From: JBBQAA01 sp038276395
GTDB taxonomy: Bacteria > Actinomycetota > Thermoleophilia > Solirubrobacterales > Solirubrobacteraceae
Direction: 5' to 3'
DNA length: 38,371 nucleotides
Assembly: GCA_038276395.1 (NCBI GenBank)
Contig: JBBQAA010000077.1
Span: 1-38,371, forward strand
The notes beneath the pieces were generated by a model, which saw nothing but the letters and a program-made list of their open reading frames with translations, had not been told where the DNA came from and ran no database searches. The position numbers and the translations under genes were made by a program. Below are positions 16,501-23,566 of this stretch, in pieces (the first letter of the stretch is position 1; each line of letters starts with the position of its first letter).

Positions 16501-17433
16501 GTAGGCGTAGTTGACCGCCTCGCGCGCGAGCTTCGTCTCGTCGATCGCCCCGAGCGCCTCCTGAACGACCGCGCTCTGGTTGTCGACGGCGTAGGTCACC
16601 GCCACGCCGAAGCGGTTCGAGTCGGCCACGAAGGAGTCGCCCACCCGGAGCGGCAACACCGTGCAGTTTGGGCAGGTCCCGGCGTCGCCGCCGTTGCCCG
16701 CCTCGGCCGTCGAGTCCCGCGCCTCGCCCGTCCCGTGGCCGTACTGGACGTCGTCGTAGGGGTCGTTGTCGTTGTCGAGGAAGTCCCAGCCGGCGATGTC
16801 GTCGACGTAGCCGTTGTGGTCGGAGTCCGTGTGGTTGGAGAAGGCGATGATCAGGTCCTGCGGGGTGAGGACACCGGGCGGCCCCGTCCGGCGCGGGTCG
16901 GCGAGGGAGACCCGCCGGTCGCAGGCGTAGTCGTCGACGTTGACGACGCCGTTGCCGTCGAGGTCGTAGGGGTGGGCGGGCTCGTATCTGTAGCTCGAGC
17001 ACGGCCGCCCGGAGCCGAGCGCCGTGGACCGGTCGTGCCGCGGCTGCGGCAGCTCGCCGGTGTTCAGGCGGACCTTCAGGCGCAGGTCGCTCATCGCCTC
17101 GGCGTTGTTCCACTCGATCCCGGAGTCGAGGACGGCGATCGTCACGTCCGGGCGGCCGGTCGTCTTCATCCAGGCGGTGGCCGCCGAGGGGGAGGCGTCG
17201 ACGATCGACGCGCCGCGCACCCCGTGCAGCTCGCCGGGGTCGCGCTGGACGAGCAGGTTCAGCGGCGAGGGGGGCTCGGGCGTCGCTGCGTACTTCCACA
17301 CCGTCCCGCCCGTGACGTCGTTGGGCACGACGCCCGCAGGCAGACGCGGCGGGTATGGGTACCGGGCTCCGGCGCCCGCGGCGAGGAGGAGGACGGCCAG
17401 CAGGGTTGCGCCCGCGACGACGATGCTGCGCAT
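13516..17433 (-). CDS. Secreted subtilisin-like (S8) protease with FG-GAP repeats
   Basis: 1305 residues. Signal peptide MRSIVVAGATLLAVLLLAAG. S8 catalytic triad: Asp103 in VLDSGIEW, His233 in YGHGTGEARD, Ser382 in SSEATGKAAG. The oxyanion Asn is replaced by Asp323 (IASAADEA), as in a few subtilases. A Ca-binding-like insert, DLDGNGVVNVDDYACDRR, follows near 170. After about residue 660 come several FG-GAP/VCBS blades (DLNGDGVNELAYATGDG, DLNGDGRPELVATDMEGD, NLDGKGGPEIIVGAMD), a predicted beta-propeller for binding, then a short C-terminal beta domain. The start ATG 17433 matches the signal peptide and a TAGAAC hexamer 8 nt upstream. Exported, probably for polymer or surface-protein breakdown. 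Confidence 0.9.
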   Translation of the reverse strand: MRSIVVAGATLLAVLLLAAGAGARYPYPPRLPAGVVPNDVTGGTVWKYAATPEPPSPLNLLVQRDPGELHGVRGASIVDASPSAATAWMKTTGRPDVTIAVLDSGIEWNNAEAMSDLRLKVRLNTGELPQPRHDRSTALGSGRPCSSYRYEPAHPYDLDGNGVVNVDDYACDRRVSLADPRRTGPPGVLTPQDLIIAFSNHTDSDHNGYVDDIAGWDFLDNDNDPYDDVQYGHGTGEARDSTAEAGNGGDAGTCPNCTVLPLRVGDSFVADSNRFGVAVTYAVDNQSAVVQEALGAIDETKLAREAVNYAYAHGVPVIASAADEAAQHHNPPGNLPHTILVNSVRMYDSTFTPEPRSYVQFNGCTNFSSKVTLSVPSSSCSSEATGKAAGMAGLLISAAKDAHEAGHLPFHPTCRYARGSRCILSANEVRQILIDGSDDISFTGGNEPSCQTRAPGCTDPFRYVEPIVQLHRPVVSPLASKSYPARAGHDQFTGYGRINARRAVTQILPDSGGDAAVPPEVEITSPDWFSTVDPRRPTAGIGAQVDARGQRYTCRVLVAPGSYPNDAEAPKGDFVPVASPWCDGTSAHTRAFSGTVASLDVAALKARFPADAGSFDGPLVPAGDQASNGRPNSEPYGFVVKVVAVAAGLTGQDRRNLYLHHDRDLLPGFPRHRQGYGDIQSTPVLADLNGDGVNELAYATGDGIVHALEPNGRELRGFPVRTPEIQFMHFGSRGFRSRQVSPRVSGAVIGALAAADLNGDGRPELVATDMEGDVLAWNHRGRRVFDRRTFARFSGAPLRPFVNVREGPTNRTQRGLLSAPVVANLDGKGGPEIIVGAMDRHVYAWHANGRLVRGFPKLVVDPAKVASVARRTDAVTFKPGVGATLNQGAIIDTPAVGDITGGGRPEIVVGTNEEYTASQDGGANAAGVNSGAISVLAGAGLLNLANSRLYALSSSGRIVPGWPAKIAIVFSELLPVVGEGMTGAPVIGSVPCAGSGAAPRVGTISDGGPAYLLNGDGTSCLGTSDGKAQTLTLNAVPGAHARDTPVVPALGEPLFARVGGKLAFVSPAVGLMRALDLAAPEYQGGQDYIAAWDPSSGGFLSGYPTGVDDLQFLTGPIGGDIDGKPGEEVAGGTAYLDLDAFDAGGNPVSGYPKLTTDWMVATPVLGTWGRGGKVLVGTTRSGFLFAWRTGAGACADATWPRFHHDPANSGDLARDAVPPGPPVRVRLRGRRLSVIAPGDDGACGRASAWRVATAGRRVGGEPAPAAVGSRQALRLPRRLGRTVSVRAVDEQGNAGPAVVLRVRKR

Positions 17434-17441
17434 CGCCTCGG

Positions 17442-17491
17442 GTTCTACCGGATGCGGCGGCGCCACGCGCCCTGCCGGGGGGCGCTAGCGT
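17442..17491. promoter_or_regulatory. Divergent promoter region, subtilase and pyruvate kinase
   Basis: Minus strand TAGAAC (17447-17442) is 8 nt before the subtilase ATG at 17433. Plus strand TAGCGT (17486-17491) is 11 nt before GTG 17503. In this pair the hexamers do not overlap. The spacing argues for GTG 17503 over the in-frame GTG 17494, which lies only 2 nt after the hexamer. Confidence 0.4.
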
Positions 17492-17502
17492 CCGTGCCTC
17501 CT

Positions 17503-18915
17503 GTGCGCCGCACGAAGATCGTCGCCACGATCGGCCCCGCCTGCCGCGATCCGGAGGTGCTCGCGCGGATGGCCGAGGCCGGCCTCGACGTCGCGCGGCT
17601 GAACTTCTCCCACGGCACGCGGGAGGAGCACGCGGAGAGCGCGCAGCGCGTGCGCACGGCGGCGGGCCGGGCCGGGCGCCCGGTGGCGATCTTGCAGGAC
17701 CTGCCCGGGCCGAAGCTCCGCATCGGCCCGCTCGCCGGCGGGCTGGCCGAGCTGAAGCCCGGCGAACGGCTGACGCTCGAGTGCGGAAACGGCGCCGAGG
17801 GCGACGAGTCGCGCATGTCCGTGGGCTGGGCCGGTCTGGCCGACAATCTCGAGCCCGGCGAGATCCTCTACCTCTCCGACGGCGCGATCCGCCTGCGCGT
17901 CGCCGCCGTACGCAGCGCCGAGCGCGAGCTCGACACGGTCGTCGAGATCGGCGGCACCGTGGCCTCCCGGCAGGGGTTGAATGTGCCCGGCGCGACCGCG
18001 GGGCTCCCCGCCGTGCCTGACGAGGATCTCGAGATGCTCGCCTTCGGCGAGTCGCTCGGGGTCGACGCGGTGGCGCTGTCCTTCGTGCGCGAGGCCTCCG
18101 ACGTCCACGAGGTGCGCGAGCGCACCCGCCTGCCGCTCGTGGCCAAGATCGAGAAGCCGCAGGCGGTCGAGCACCTGGAGGAGATCGTCCGCGCCGCCGA
18201 CGTCGTCATGGTCGCGCGGGGCGACCTCGGCATCGAGCTCCCGATCGAGGAGGTGCCGCTCGTGCAGAAGCGGATCCTGCGCATGGCGGGGCGCCTGGCG
18301 CGCCCGTCGATCACCGCCACGCAGATGCTCGACTCGATGGTCGCCTCGTCCCGGCCGACGCGCGCCGAGGTCGCCGACGTGGCCAACGCGATCCTCGACG
18401 GCACGGACGCGGTGATGCTCTCCCAGGAGACGGCGATCGGCGCCTACCCGGTGGGCGCGGTGGAGATGATGGCCAAGGTCGCCGAGCGCGTCGAGGCGAG
18501 CTCGACGATGCCGTACGAGCGCTGGAACGACTCACGCGTGAACCGCGACGCGCGCGATCCCGCCTACACGATCGCCCACAACCTCTGCCAGGCCGCGCGA
18601 GAGCTCGACCTCGCCGCCCTCGTCGTCCCGACGCTCTCCGGCCGCTCGGCCCGGCTCGTCTCCGCCCACCGCCCGCGCTGCCCGATCCTCGCGCTCTCGC
18701 CGGGCCGCGAGACGGTGCGACGCTGCGGGCTCATGTGGGGGGTCCAGGCGGCCTCGATGCGCCGGTGCGAGGTGACCGAGGAGCTGATCGCCGACGCGGT
18801 GCGGCGCGTCGTCGAGCTCGGCTGGGTGGAGCGGGGCGCACGGGTCGGGATCACCGCGGGCCTCCCGTCGGGGCGGCCAGGCACGACGAGCCTCATCCAG
18901 GTGCAGACGGTCTGA
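17503..18915 (+). CDS. pyk: Pyruvate kinase
   Basis: 470 residues, full length. Starts VRRTKIVATIGPA, followed by MAEAGLDVARLNFSHGT, LQDLPGPKLRIG, LVAKIEKPQAVEHLEEI (catalytic Lys), VARGDLGIELP, RPSITATQMLDSM (signature), DVANAILDGTDAVMLS and ETAIGAYPV. The C-terminal regulatory domain ends TAGLPSGRPGTTSLIQV. Catalyses PEP + ADP to pyruvate + ATP, the last step of glycolysis. GTG 17503 gives the canonical N-terminus. Single gene, divergent from the subtilase. Confidence 0.96.
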   Translation: MRRTKIVATIGPACRDPEVLARMAEAGLDVARLNFSHGTREEHAESAQRVRTAAGRAGRPVAILQDLPGPKLRIGPLAGGLAELKPGERLTLECGNGAEGDESRMSVGWAGLADNLEPGEILYLSDGAIRLRVAAVRSAERELDTVVEIGGTVASRQGLNVPGATAGLPAVPDEDLEMLAFGESLGVDAVALSFVREASDVHEVRERTRLPLVAKIEKPQAVEHLEEIVRAADVVMVARGDLGIELPIEEVPLVQKRILRMAGRLARPSITATQMLDSMVASSRPTRAEVADVANAILDGTDAVMLSQETAIGAYPVGAVEMMAKVAERVEASSTMPYERWNDSRVNRDARDPAYTIAHNLCQAARELDLAALVVPTLSGRSARLVSAHRPRCPILALSPGRETVRRCGLMWGVQAASMRRCEVTEELIADAVRRVVELGWVERGARVGITAGLPSGRPGTTSLIQVQTV

Positions 18916-18956
18916 GAAGTCACAGATCCGCGCGCGTTCCGGAGCGATCTCCCTGT

Positions 18957-18962
18957 CACAAT
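18957..18962 (+). promoter_or_regulatory. Candidate -10 element (CACAAT) for the coiled-coil gene
   Basis: CACAAT lies 6 nt before ATG 18969, with no ribosome binding site between. Same leaderless layout as elsewhere in the window. Confidence 0.4.
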
Positions 18963-18968
18963 GCGGGC

Positions 18969-19373
18969 ATGTTCGGCTCGCGGCGCCACGACGAGATCCT
19001 CAGCCGGCACAACGAGATCCTCGAGGAGCTGCAGCACTCGCGCGAGGAGCTGCGGCGCTCGCGGGAGGGCGTCGAGGCCGGGATCCGGCTCTCGCGCGAG
19101 GACGCCGAGCGTTCGCGCGAGCAGATCCGGCTCGCGCGGGAGAGCGTCGAGGCCGAGATCCGGCTCTCGCGCGAGGAGGCCGAGCGCTCGCGGGCCCAGC
19201 ACGACGACCTGCGCGTGTTCATCCGCGACATCACCCTTCGCTCGGAGAAGGTGCTCCAGGAGATCCTCGTGGGCTTCGGCGAGGTGCGCGCCGACCTCCG
19301 GGATCTCGGCGCTGAGATCCGAGCGAACACGGCCGCCACGCTCAGCGTGCTCGACCGGCTGAACGGCGCCTGA
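18969..19373 (+). CDS. Coiled-coil protein with 25-residue repeats
   Basis: 134 residues, almost wholly helical and highly charged. Two copies of a 25-residue unit (SREGVEAGIRLSREDAER and SREQIRLA, then ARESVEAEIRLSREEAER) correspond to a 75-bp DNA repeat (19061-19117 and 19136-19192). The SRE/ARE triplets are spaced 7, 11, 7, 7, 11, 7, a mixed heptad/hendecad pattern that would form a slightly unwound coiled coil. The C-terminal 45 residues (FIRDITLRSEKVLQEILVGF, LSVLDRLNGA) look like an oligomerisation tail. No catalytic motif. Function unknown; perhaps a scaffold. It converges on the UbiB gene with 4 bp between. Confidence 0.8.
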   Translation: MFGSRRHDEILSRHNEILEELQHSREELRRSREGVEAGIRLSREDAERSREQIRLARESVEAEIRLSREEAERSRAQHDDLRVFIRDITLRSEKVLQEILVGFGEVRADLRDLGAEIRANTAATLSVLDRLNGA

Positions 19374-19377
19374 CCGC

Positions 19378-20763
19378 TCAGGCGGCGCGGCGGCCGGCGT
19401 AGTACTCCGCCTCGGCCCGGCCGAGCTCCGTGGCCGGCTCGTCCCCGTAGACCCACTCGCGGGCGATCCGATGCCAGTTGGCCCGGGCCCGGAGCTGGGC
19501 GATGACGGCGAGCGTCAGCACCTCCATCCGGCGCCCGAAGAGGTGGTCGGCCGGGAGCGTCTCGTGGCGCATCTCGTCGAAGTGCTGCGAGCGCGGGTCG
19601 GACATCTCGATGACGATCTGCGTGGCGATGTCGGGCTCGAGCTGGACCTCCTCGTCGTCGGAGTACCACCAGGTGGCGTTCCGGTACTGCTCGAGGATGC
19701 GCTCGGGCCGGAAGCGATCGGGCTTGGAGAGAAAGCCCGCGGAGACGAAGATGTCGAACAGGGCCTCGGCGTCCCCCTCCATCCCGGCGCGCTGGCAGGC
19801 GAGCTCGAGCTCGGTCGCCTCGCGCGTCATGCGCTTGAAGAGCCCGAAGTCGAGGAAGGCCATCGTGCCGTCGTCCTGCAGGATGAAGTTGCCCGGATGG
19901 GGGTCGCCGGAGAACTGGCGGTGGCGGTAGAGCGAGCCGAAGAAGAAGCGGAAGATGATCTCGGCCACGCGGTCGCGGGTCGCCCGCGGCGCGGCCTTCA
20001 GCTCCTCGAAGCCGGTCCCCTCGACGAAGTCGAAGACGACGACGCGCTCACGCGAGAGCTCGGTGACCACACCCGGGACGATGATGAACGGATGGCCGCG
20101 GTAGGCCCGGGCCATCGAGCGCTGGTTCTGGGCCTCGAGCTCGTAGTCGAGCTCCTCGCCGATGCGCAGGCGGATCTCCTCCCCGATCGCCTTGGCGTCG
20201 AGGCCCGGGGCGACGCGGCGCATGAGCCGGAGGATCAGCCCGAGGTTCTGCATGTCGGCGCGCACCGCGGCGGCGACCCCCGGGTACTGGACCTTGACCG
20301 CCACCTCGCGGCCGTCGTGCATGCGCGCGCGGTAGACCTGGCCGATCGAGGCGGCGGCGATCGCCTCCTCCTGGAACTCGGAGAAGAGCGAGGAGAGCTT
20401 CTCCCCCCATTCCTGCTCCATCACCTTGCGCATGTCGGCGAAGCGCACGTTGGGCGCGGCGTTGCGAAGCTCGCCGAGCTTCCTCTGGAACTCCTCGCGG
20501 TGCTCCTCGGGCACGAGGCCGACGTCGAGGAAGGACGCGACCTGACCGATCTTCATCGCCGCGCCCTTCATCGTCCCGAGCGCCTCGACGATCTGCTCGG
20601 CCGCCTCGACCTGGCGCTTCTCGAGCGCCCGGGAGCGGCCCTGCTCCGAGCGCGCGACATTGGTGGCCCGCGTCCCCGCCTGCCTGACGGCCTGGCTCGC
20701 AGCGAGGCTGCCGATCCGCGCCGTGCGCGCGACCCGTGAGGTGGGGATCTTGTCCTTGGCCAC
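19378..20763 (-). CDS. UbiB/ABC1/Coq8-family atypical kinase
   Basis: 461 residues with the ADCK/UbiB signatures: KxGQ motif in AAMKIGQVASFLD, the Ala-rich nucleotide loop AAASIGQVYRA, catalytic Lys in VAVKVQYPG, EELDYELEAQNQRS, the catalytic-loop equivalent QFSGDPHPGNFIL and the metal-binding FLDFGLF. These proteins are ATPases or small-molecule kinases that aid quinone or lipid metabolism. The GTG at 20763 gives MAKDKIPTSRVART. It is the third gene of an operon with the 80-residue protein and the RDD protein; the RDD stop is 12 bp upstream. The ligand is unknown. Confidence 0.92.
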   Translation of the reverse strand: MAKDKIPTSRVARTARIGSLAASQAVRQAGTRATNVARSEQGRSRALEKRQVEAAEQIVEALGTMKGAAMKIGQVASFLDVGLVPEEHREEFQRKLGELRNAAPNVRFADMRKVMEQEWGEKLSSLFSEFQEEAIAAASIGQVYRARMHDGREVAVKVQYPGVAAAVRADMQNLGLILRLMRRVAPGLDAKAIGEEIRLRIGEELDYELEAQNQRSMARAYRGHPFIIVPGVVTELSRERVVVFDFVEGTGFEELKAAPRATRDRVAEIIFRFFFGSLYRHRQFSGDPHPGNFILQDDGTMAFLDFGLFKRMTREATELELACQRAGMEGDAEALFDIFVSAGFLSKPDRFRPERILEQYRNATWWYSDDEEVQLEPDIATQIVIEMSDPRSQHFDEMRHETLPADHLFGRRMEVLTLAVIAQLRARANWHRIAREWVYGDEPATELGRAEAEYYAGRRAA

Positions 20764-20775
20764 GGGCAGCGCGCG

Positions 20776-21276
20776 TCAGGCTACCCCGGCCGGAGGCGGG
20801 CGATCGGCCAGGATGACGCGCGTCCCTGCCAGCAGGTCGTGGATCGCGCGCCGCTCCTCCTGCAGGAGCGGGGAGATGACGTCGGCAAGGAGGAGCACGA
20901 GGCCGATGCTCGCGGTGCCCGGCGACAGCAGCCCGATGTAGCCGCCGAGGAAGAAGCCGCGCATGCCCGGCTCTCGCCACACCGCGCGCGCGAAGCTCAG
21001 CGGGGCGCCCGCCTCGGTCACCACGCGCACGCCGAGCAGCCGCTTGCCCACGGTCTGCCCGTGCCAGTAGGCGAGCAGGATCGCGTGGTAGCCGAGGTAG
21101 GCGGCGACATAGCCGACGAGGAGGATCTGGCGGTCGTGCGGGGTCAGCACGGCCTGTCCGGCCGCGCCCGAGAACCGCAGCCCGAGCGCCGAGTCGAGGA
21201 GCAGCACGAGCGGTGCGAGCAGCAGCGTGTCGAGGAGCGCCGCCGCCGCGCGGCGACCCCAGGGCGCCGGGGTCAG
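20776..21276 (-). CDS. RDD-family membrane protein
   Basis: About 166 residues with RDD features: an N-terminal WGRRAAAALLDTLLLAPLVL (the R..A...D pattern), two further hydrophobic segments (VGYVAAYLGYHAILLAYW; GLLSPGTASIGLVLLLADVI), GQTVGKRLLGVRVV and RRAIHDLLAGTRVI. No ATG, GTG or TTG is placed to include the first helix. The best start is CTG 21276, which overlaps the upstream TGA as CTGA and has GGAGG a few bases before it. A later GTG would delete helix 1. The function of RDD proteins is mostly unknown; transport of small ions or osmolytes has been suggested. Confidence 0.82.
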   Translation of the reverse strand: MTPAPWGRRAAAALLDTLLLAPLVLLLDSALGLRFSGAAGQAVLTPHDRQILLVGYVAAYLGYHAILLAYWHGQTVGKRLLGVRVVTEAGAPLSFARAVWREPGMRGFFLGGYIGLLSPGTASIGLVLLLADVISPLLQEERRAIHDLLAGTRVILADRPPPAGVA

Positions 21277-21515
21277 CTCTCCTCCCAGCGCTGCAGGAGG
21301 TCCTCCGCGTAGCGGCGCTGGGCCGGGGAGAACTCGACCCGGGCGAGCAGCCGCCGCAGCTCGGCGGTGTCGCCGGCGTCGACCGCCGCCTCGAGATGCT
21401 CGCGCTCCGGCGTCGGCTGGCGAAGCTGGCGCGCGAGCCAGCGGCGCAGCACCCCCGGCGCGGTCGTGGCCACGGGCGCGGCGCCGGAGCAGATCCCGAA
21501 GGCGTCGTCGCTCAC
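21273..21515 (-). CDS. Small hypothetical protein
   Basis: 80 residues from GTG 21515: VSDDAFGICSGAAPVATT, then helices PGVLRRWLARQLRQPTPERE and LEAAVDAGDTAELRRLLARV, ending AQRRYAEDLLQRWEES. No known motif; it is probably a small helical adaptor. First gene of the operon with RDD and UbiB, and its stop overlaps the RDD start. A TACCCT hexamer lies 6 nt before its GTG. The two internal Cys/Gly-containing residues near the N-terminus have no obvious role. Confidence 0.65.
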   Translation of the reverse strand: MSDDAFGICSGAAPVATTAPGVLRRWLARQLRQPTPEREHLEAAVDAGDTAELRRLLARVEFSPAQRRYAEDLLQRWEES

Positions 21516-21521
21516 GGACGC

Positions 21522-21531
21522 AGGGTAGGCT
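21522..21531. promoter_or_regulatory. Shared divergent -10 elements (RDD/UbiB operon and glyoxalase)
   Basis: Plus TAGGCT (21526-21531) is 6 nt before GTG 21538. Minus TACCCT (21527-21522) is 6 nt before GTG 21515. The hexamers share the TA at 21526-21527. The total intergenic distance is 22 bp, so both messages would be leaderless. Confidence 0.5.
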
Positions 21532-21537
21532 CGGCGC

Positions 21538-21921
21538 GTGGCGCCCGAGCTCATCCACACGTGCTACCGGATCGGCGAGATCGACCGGTCCGTCGCCTTC
21601 TACGAGGCGCTCGGGATGCAGGAGCTGCGGCGCATGCCGATCCGCGAGGAGGCGATCAACGTCTTCATGGGCTTCCCGGAGGACGGTGCGCGGCTCGAGC
21701 TGACCTTCAACCACGGGGTCGAGTCCTACGAGCTGGGCACGGGCTACAACCACATCGCGGTGACGGTCGCCGACCTCGACGCAACGCTCGCGGAGCTGGC
21801 CGCCAAGGGGATCGAGCCCGAGAGGCCGCCCTACTCCCTGCGCGAGGGTGGCTCGCGGCTGTGCTTCGTGCGCGACCCCGACGGCTACCGGGTCGAGCTG
21901 ATCGAGACCGGCGGATCCTGA
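21538..21921 (+). CDS. gloA: Lactoylglutathione lyase-like glyoxalase I
   Basis: 127 residues, vicinal-oxygen-chelate fold. The four metal ligands are visible in their usual contexts: His in LIHTCYRIGEIDRSVAFYE, Glu in RLELTFN, His in YNHIAVTVADL and Glu in DGYRVELIE. Length and motifs match bacterial Ni/Zn glyoxalase I, which isomerises the hemithioacetal of methylglyoxal. Actinobacteria lack glutathione, so mycothiol or another thiol may be the true cofactor (inference). The start GTG 21538 fits the promoter. It diverges from the RDD operon. Confidence 0.9.
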   Translation: MAPELIHTCYRIGEIDRSVAFYEALGMQELRRMPIREEAINVFMGFPEDGARLELTFNHGVESYELGTGYNHIAVTVADLDATLAELAAKGIEPERPPYSLREGGSRLCFVRDPDGYRVELIETGGS

Positions 21922-21938
21922 GCGGCGCGGCTCGCGTC

Positions 21939-21944
21939 TACACT
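21939..21944 (+). promoter_or_regulatory. Candidate -10 element (TACACT)
   Basis: TACACT lies 7 nt before GTG 21952, and no ribosome binding site is seen. The 30-bp gap after the glyoxalase gene is just large enough to hold this promoter. Confidence 0.4.
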
Positions 21945-21951
21945 CGGGCGG

Positions 21952-23055
21952 GTGATCCGCCCAGCTCGTCTGCTCCTCGTGCGCGCCGTAGGCGTCGCGC
22001 AGGCGCTGCCCGGCGACCCGCCCATCGCCGACCTCGGCCCCGCCGACGGCGCGAGCGTGCCCGCGGGCCCGCGCGCCGTGACCGTTGCCTTCACCTGGCC
22101 GGACTATCGGATCGCCGTATACGACGGCTACACCGATTTCGGCTCAAGCGACGACTACCGCGCGCGTTTCTCGACCTCCCCCGCGCTCGACGCGAACGAG
22201 GAGCTGGCCGTAAGCGCCTTCGGCGGCATCCGCTCGGCGCGCGCTTCAGGCGGCGGGAACTGCACCGCCGCGCTCGACTCGTTCGAGGGCGGGACCTATA
22301 AGGACGCCATCGGCAAGCGCGTCTACTGGCAGGTGTACCGGCCCTGCAACGGCTGCACTCCCCAGGACGAAAAAGGCGCCGTGCGGTCCTTCTTCGTGCG
22401 CCCGAACCGGATCTCCGCAAAGCTCGACGCGCCCGCGCGCGTGTACGGGGGCTACCCGGCGCTCGTGTCCGTGGCCAACAAGGCCGACGTCGGCTTGGCG
22501 ACGATCAGCCTGCAGTACCGCCGCGGCAAGGGCTGGCGGACCTTCGCCACGCACGGGCAGGTCACCGGCCGCACCGAGCTCGTGGGCACGCTGGCGACCG
22601 GCCGCCGCACCCTCCGCGCGGTGCTCGCGACGAGGAGCTTCAGCCAGGTCCTGGCCACGCGGACGCTGACCGTGCGCAGCCCCCGCGGCCGCCGCCAGAT
22701 CTCGGGTCATGACGACGGGCGCTATGCCGCCCGCTCGGCGAGCGATCGCCGCAGGGCAACCCTGAGCTTCCGGATCACGAACCACGGCACGGTCCTGCGC
22801 GGCTTCAAGGCCTCGGTCGTTACGTTCTGCTTCGGGCCGACGCTCGGCGACAACCACATCTCGGTCAACTTCGCCCTGCTCGGCCCGACGCGCATCGCCC
22901 CCGACGGCTCGGTCACGGGCCACCTGGCCACGCGGGGCCAGCGCTCGGAGCTGAAGCTGACCGGGCGCGTCCACGACCGCCGCTTCCGGGGCAGGATCGA
23001 CGCCCGGTTCTCGACGTGCTCAGGCGTACGGAAGCTGGACGCCGACCGCCGCTGA
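21952..23055 (+). CDS. Probable secreted beta-rich protein, unknown function
   Basis: 367 residues. The N-terminus (VIRPARLLLVRAVGVAQALP) resembles a signal peptide, although Arg breaks the hydrophobic core, so export is uncertain. Residues 25-150 look like an Ig/fibronectin-type domain (IADLGPADGASVPAGPRAVT, VAFTWPDYRIAVYDGYTDFG). The middle, about 165-245, is another beta domain, with PARVYGGYPALVSVANKADV. The last 110 residues (SFRITNHGTVLRGFKASVVT, TLGDNHISVN) form a third. Paired Cys residues (GNCTAALDS, RPCNGCTP) fit extracytoplasmic folding. It shares a TGATG junction with the next gene. No family assigned. Confidence 0.75.
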   Translation: MIRPARLLLVRAVGVAQALPGDPPIADLGPADGASVPAGPRAVTVAFTWPDYRIAVYDGYTDFGSSDDYRARFSTSPALDANEELAVSAFGGIRSARASGGGNCTAALDSFEGGTYKDAIGKRVYWQVYRPCNGCTPQDEKGAVRSFFVRPNRISAKLDAPARVYGGYPALVSVANKADVGLATISLQYRRGKGWRTFATHGQVTGRTELVGTLATGRRTLRAVLATRSFSQVLATRTLTVRSPRGRRQISGHDDGRYAARSASDRRRATLSFRITNHGTVLRGFKASVVTFCFGPTLGDNHISVNFALLGPTRIAPDGSVTGHLATRGQRSELKLTGRVHDRRFRGRIDARFSTCSGVRKLDADRR

Positions 23056-23369
23056 TGGCCGACACCGGGAAGATCGCCAAGAACCTCGAGCGCTTCGCGC
23101 AGGCGGTCGCCGCGCACGACCGCGAGAACCCGACCCACAACGCCTGGGGCATCGGCCTCTCGCCCTTCGACATGGAGCGGCTCGGCCTCGAGGAGGGCGA
23201 GGAGATCCTCCCCGGGATCGTCATCCAGGCCGACTCGGGCGTGACCGGCAACTTCCGGATCCTGTGCGACGGCGACCACGACGCAGAGCTCGAGGAGGTC
23301 GAGGCGGAGGTCGTCGAGGCGGTCTCCTCGCAGCCGGTGCACGTGGGGCCGGGGCCGGGGCGCGCGTAG
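23055..23369 (+). CDS. Small acidic hypothetical protein
   Basis: 104 residues: MADTGKIAKNLERFAQAVAA, then HNAWGIGLSPFDMERLGLEE, GVTGNFRILCDGDHDAELEE, ending VHVGPGPGRA. It is acidic and soluble, with no signal or membrane segment. ATG 23055 overlaps the previous TGA (TGATG), so it is translationally coupled to the secreted protein. The compact pattern with conserved-looking Gly/Asp turns suggests a real small domain, but no family is recognised. Confidence 0.72.
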   Translation: MADTGKIAKNLERFAQAVAAHDRENPTHNAWGIGLSPFDMERLGLEEGEEILPGIVIQADSGVTGNFRILCDGDHDAELEEVEAEVVEAVSSQPVHVGPGPGRA

Positions 23370-23449
23370 GGCGCCCCCGCCGGCCGCCTCCGGGCGGGGT
23401 GAGGCTGGGAAGGGGATGTCGGGGAGGGGTCGGGCCGTCGCGGTCTCCG

Positions 23450-23566
23450 CCGTCGGTTTGTGGCATCGGCGCGGCGCGCGGGTGTGATGTCAACGAAACG
23501 GTCGCCGGACAATCGCTTTGTCGACACCGTCGCCGCGGGCGGTGCGGAGGTAACAAAGCGACCCCG
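23450..23566. repeat. Four-armed palindromic element, copy B
   Basis: Arms: CCGTCGGTTTGTGGCAT (23450), ATGTCAACGAAACGGTC (23487), ATCGCTTTGTCGACACCG (23512) and TAACAAAGCGACC (23551). Outer and inner arm pairs are inverted as in copy A (8715-8830, reverse complement), with arm spacing kept to the base. The third arm here is the best match to the outer arm of copy A. It again lies between convergent genes (23369 and 23668). Pyrimidine-rich tracts flank both sides (for example CTCTCTCCTTCCC near 23590, and the complement near 23405-23430). Both strands can encode a short peptide beginning MSTKR, which follows from the symmetry. Confidence 0.7.

Noticed and set aside
13822..17493. Very long plus-strand open frame upstream of pyruvate kinase
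   Set aside because: It is the antisense shadow of the subtilase gene, kept open by high GC; composition is Arg/Gly/Val-rich without motifs. Only the pyruvate kinase part is real.
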